A DNA stretch of 36,708 nt from Verrucomicrobiota bacterium (lineage in GTDB: Bacteria > Verrucomicrobiota > Verrucomicrobiia > Verrucomicrobiales > DEV007). The position numbers were made by a program, and so were the translations under genes. The notes under the pieces were generated by a model. The model had not been told where the DNA came from. It worked only from the letters and a program-made list of their open reading frames with translations, and did no database searches. How positions within the stretch are numbered: the first letter of the stretch is position 1; each line of letters starts with the position of its first letter. The stretch is taken from NCBI GenBank assembly GCA_030625775.1, contig DAOUQC010000051.1:1-36708 (forward strand), given 5' to 3'. Positions 33,830 to 36,708 of this stretch are shown in pieces.

Positions 33830-36708
33830 ATGCTTACCAAAAAAATCAGCCTTCTGTTGGCCTTGTTGCTCTTTTTCCCGCTCCTCTTGTCTGCCGGGGA
33901 AGGAATCACTTACGCAGGTGGAACAGGCCCGGGTTCGGGCAAACATATCGTTCTCATCAGTGGTGATGAAGAGTATCGCTCTGAGGAGTCCCTGCCGATG
34001 CTTGGCAAAATCCTCTCCCAACGCCACGGCTTCAAGTGCACCGTGCTCTTCGCGATCAACAAAAAAACCGGTGAGATCGATCCCGACACCCTCGACAACA
34101 TTCCCGGCCTCCAGGCCCTGGAGACCGCCGACCTCATGCTCATCAATACTCGCTTTCGCGACCTGCCCGACGAGCAGATGAATTTCATCCATACCTATCT
34201 CCAGTCAGGTAGGCCCGTCATCGGTATTCGCCCCGCTGTCGTTGCCTTCCGCCACAATAACAAAGGCCCATTCGATCAATACAGTTGCGGCAACAAGCTC
34301 AAGGGTGGCTTCGGCCTCAACATTCTTGGTGCCGACTGGAAATCACACCATGGGCATCACGGAAAAGAGAGTACCCGCGGCATCCCCGCGGCAAACCAGA
34401 AAAACCATCCCATTCTACGTGGTGTTAAAACAATGTGGGGTTCCACTGATGTTTATACCGTCAATACTCCCATTGACAGCCTCGAATCCATTCTCGTTCA
34501 TGGCCAGGTCCTCAAGGGCATGCAAGCCAGCGATCCGCCTGCAGACAAAAAACAAATGCCGCTTGCCTGGACCAGGCACTATTCCTCCCCCAAAGGTAAA
34601 ACACGCGTCTTCATGAGCACCATGGGCGATGCACGGGATTTTCTCGATGAGAATTTCCGCCGTCTTATCGTCAACGCTTGCTTCTGGGCGATTGGTCTCG
34701 AAGAAAAAATCCCTCGGCTCACCAATGTCGATTTTGTCGGTTCCTACCTTCCCTCTCCTTTTGGGTTCAAGCACTTTGTCAAAGGACGGCGTCCCGCTGA
34801 TCACGCCGTCGCCAAGCCCTTATTCAAAAAAGGTGACCGCATCAGTTTCATCGGTAACACTCTCACCGACCGAATGCAGCACCACGGTTGGACCGAAACC
34901 CTCCTCCAGGCCCGTCATCCAAATAAGAACCTGGCATTTAGAAACCTCGGCTTTTCTGCCGATGAACTCAACATCCGTCCGCGCTCACTCGATTTCGGTT
35001 CACCCGATTCCCACCTCTCCCACTCGAAGGCAGACATCATCTTCGCCTTCTTCGGATACAACGAATCCTTCAACGGAAAAGCTGGCCTCGCTTCTTTCAA
35101 AAAACAACTTACCACCTTCATCGACCACAGCCGCAGTCAGAAATACAATGGCGTATCTGCCCCGCGTCTGGTTCTTTTCTCCCCGATTGCCCACGAAAAT
35201 CTAAATGACCCCAACCTGCCCGATGGCGAAGAAAACAACCGCCGCCTTGCCCTTTATACCCAGGCAATGGCCGAGGTCACCGGTGAAAAGAACGCCTTAT
35301 TCATTGATCTCTTCACTCCCACCAAAAAACTCTACGCCGATCATTCACAGCCCCTGACCATCAATGGCATCCACCTCAATGGACAGGGATACCAACTGCT
35401 GGGACAGATTATTGCCGAAGCCCTATCCAGCAAGGCAAGCAACGCCAACCCGCGCCAGGCGGAGATAATCCGCCAAGCGGTCCTCGACAAGAACCTCCGC
35501 TGGTTCAACCGCTACCGCACAACCGATGGCTACAGCACCTACGGCAAGCGTGCCTACCTCAAATTTGTCAACAACCAGACCAATAAAGAGGTTATGGAAC
35601 GTGAACTCGCAATCATCGATGTCATGACCGCCAACCGCGACAAGCGTATATGGAGTCTCGCCCAGGGTAAGGACCTTCCTGTAGATGACAGCAATCTCCC
35701 CTCGCCCCTAGAAGTTAAGACCAACTTTGGCAGCCACCGGGCCAGTGGCAAGATCATCAAAGGCCAAAAACTCAAATACCTGGATGGCGAACAGGCTATT
35801 AACAAGATGAAGATCGCCAAGAATATGGAGATCAATCTCTTCGCCTCGGAAAAGGAATTTCCTGAACTGGTCAATCCCGTGCAGATGTCCTTCGATACCG
35901 ATGGCCACATGTGGGTCGCTGCCTGGCACACCTATCCACACTGGGATCCACTCAAACCACTCAATGACAAACTCCTCATCTTCCCGGATGAAAACGGCGA
36001 CGGCAAGGCGGACAGCTGCATCGTTTTTGCCGACGGACTCCACAACCCCACCGGCTTCGAATTCTGGAACGGTGGTGTCATCGTTGCCTGCCAGCCTGAG
36101 ATCCTATTCCTCAAAGACAGTGACGGCGATAACAAAGCCGACATCAAAATCCATCTTGTCAGTGGCATCGACTCTGCCGACACCCATTGTGGTGCCAACA
36201 GTTTTGTCTATGGCCCCGATGGCTACATGTATTTCTCTGAAGGCATCTTCCACTTCACCAACATCGAAACCCCCTGGGGCAAACCTCTGCGCACCAAGGC
36301 TCCCATGCTCTACCGCTTCAACCCGCGCACCCAGAAAATCGACGAACACTTTGTCATTAGCCCGAATCCCCACGGCGTCGTCATTGACTCTTGGGGCCGC
36401 CTCTATGCCACCGATGGAACCACTGGCCGAGGCTACTACGTCGGCTACCCTAAAGCGGGCACACCACATGAGCTATACAAAAAAAGGGTTCGACCTGTCG
36501 CCGGTTTTGGTCGTATCTCCGGCTCTCACTTTCCTCCTGAAAACCGTGGCAATCTTCTCATCTGCAACACCATCGGCTTCCTCGGTATTCTCCAGTATAA
36601 AGTGATCATCGACGGTGCGGATATTCACAGTGAGGAAATCGAACCCATCGTCGTCTCTACCGACACCAACTTCCGTCCTGTCGATGTCGAAATCGGAGCT
36701 GATGGTGC
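33830..36708 (+). CDS. ThuA-like + SGNH hydrolase-like + TIGR02604 dehydrogenase-type fusion (partial, C-terminus beyond right edge)
   Basis: An open frame of 959 codons runs from ATG 33830 to the right edge with no stop. It has a signal peptide (ISLLLALLLFFPLLLSAGEG). Domains: ThuA-like (about 37-250, KHIVLISGDEEYRSEESLPMLG and VIGIRPAVVAFRHN), SGNH/GDSL-like (about 335-530, GDRISFIGNTLTDRMQ, FFGYNESF, NGIHLNGQGYQLLG) and, from about 666, a propeller of the PVC-type membrane-bound dehydrogenase family (NLFASEKEFPELVNPVQMSFD, DENGDGKADSCIVFADGLHNPTGFEFW). Relatives usually continue with HEAT repeats and a CxxCH cytochrome, probably outside this window. In the SGNH block I the usual Ser reads Thr (G-N-T-L), as I recall for this subgroup. 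Likely exported and active on glycans or their esters, with sugar oxidation. Substrate unknown. Confidence 0.85.
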   Translation, partial: MLTKKISLLLALLLFFPLLLSAGEGITYAGGTGPGSGKHIVLISGDEEYRSEESLPMLGKILSQRHGFKCTVLFAINKKTGEIDPDTLDNIPGLQALETADLMLINTRFRDLPDEQMNFIHTYLQSGRPVIGIRPAVVAFRHNNKGPFDQYSCGNKLKGGFGLNILGADWKSHHGHHGKESTRGIPAANQKNHPILRGVKTMWGSTDVYTVNTPIDSLESILVHGQVLKGMQASDPPADKKQMPLAWTRHYSSPKGKTRVFMSTMGDARDFLDENFRRLIVNACFWAIGLEEKIPRLTNVDFVGSYLPSPFGFKHFVKGRRPADHAVAKPLFKKGDRISFIGNTLTDRMQHHGWTETLLQARHPNKNLAFRNLGFSADELNIRPRSLDFGSPDSHLSHSKADIIFAFFGYNESFNGKAGLASFKKQLTTFIDHSRSQKYNGVSAPRLVLFSPIAHENLNDPNLPDGEENNRRLALYTQAMAEVTGEKNALFIDLFTPTKKLYADHSQPLTINGIHLNGQGYQLLGQIIAEALSSKASNANPRQAEIIRQAVLDKNLRWFNRYRTTDGYSTYGKRAYLKFVNNQTNKEVMERELAIIDVMTANRDKRIWSLAQGKDLPVDDSNLPSPLEVKTNFGSHRASGKIIKGQKLKYLDGEQAINKMKIAKNMEINLFASEKEFPELVNPVQMSFDTDGHMWVAAWHTYPHWDPLKPLNDKLLIFPDENGDGKADSCIVFADGLHNPTGFEFWNGGVIVACQPEILFLKDSDGDNKADIKIHLVSGIDSADTHCGANSFVYGPDGYMYFSEGIFHFTNIETPWGKPLRTKAPMLYRFNPRTQKIDEHFVISPNPHGVVIDSWGRLYATDGTTGRGYYVGYPKAGTPHELYKKRVRPVAGFGRISGSHFPPENRGNLLICNTIGFLGILQYKVIIDGADIHSEEIEPIVVSTDTNFRPVDVEIGADG

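Noticed and set aside
1-36708. Mobile element, prophage, CRISPR or toxin-antitoxin system
   Set aside because: No transposase, integrase, terminal repeats, spaced repeats or small paired ORFs of that kind were found; the only tandem repeats are the two heptad tracts.

Overview
The window looks like a chromosomal segment of a member of the Planctomycetes-Verrucomicrobia group, more likely a marine-type Verrucomicrobiota. That is inferred from family content only: a PSCyt1/DUF1549/DUF1553 protein with a DUF1501 partner, an ECF sigma factor of the Rhodopirellula/Verrucomicrobium type, a TIGR02604-type protein, an SHD1-like secreted protein, three sulfatases and a hydrazine-synthase-alpha-like multihaem protein. 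No rRNA, tRNA, CRISPR array, transposase or phage gene was seen. Base composition looks even, so nothing marks a recent island. Both window edges cut through genes.

Region 1 (1-9918) is the least conventional part. It holds two PaaK/CapK-like adenylate-forming enzymes (one cut by the left edge), two tandem paralogous family-4 glycosyltransferases, a tandem-GNAT protein, a TIGR03032-type protein and a divergent cyanophycin-synthetase-like ligase. My inference is a locus for a surface glycan or amide-linked polymer. The CphA-like enzyme keeps its Mur-ligase P-loop, but its ATP-grasp half appears to lack a metal-binding Glu and a block of sequence.

Region 2 (9934-21612) holds a UbiB/ABC1 kinase-like protein. 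Upstream of it on the same strand is an apparent operon of ECF sigma factor, a giant protein fusing an anti-sigma-like N-terminus and membrane anchor to PSCyt1, DUF1549, LamG and DUF1553, and a Tat-exported DUF1501 protein. Then come an SHD1-like secreted protein, an alpha/beta hydrolase (carboxylesterase type) and a Na+/phosphate cotransporter.

Region 3 (21668-31996) is sulfatase-centred. On the minus strand a membrane class III adenylate cyclase is followed by a two-haem HzsA-like protein with a C-terminal FGE-like domain, whose stop overlaps a possible GTG start of a sulfatase. On the plus strand two more exported sulfatases lie 2 bp apart. All three keep the formylglycine-type Cys, while the FGE-like domain lacks the usual catalytic cysteines. 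This suggests use of sulfated polysaccharides.

Region 4 (32015-36708) has a PAS-AraC regulator divergent from a TIM-barrel sugar isomerase/epimerase. The isomerase is followed by a very large exported protein, open at the right edge, fusing ThuA-like, SGNH-hydrolase-like and TIGR02604-type dehydrogenase domains. A dyad in the divergent spacer is a candidate operator.

Smaller structures include two intergenic heptanucleotide tandem repeat tracts (2512-2546 and 28624-28651), a hairpin abutting the TIGR03032 start, alternative hairpins behind the DUF1501 gene, and many starts without a Shine-Dalgarno sequence. All family calls come from reading motifs by eye, with no database search.
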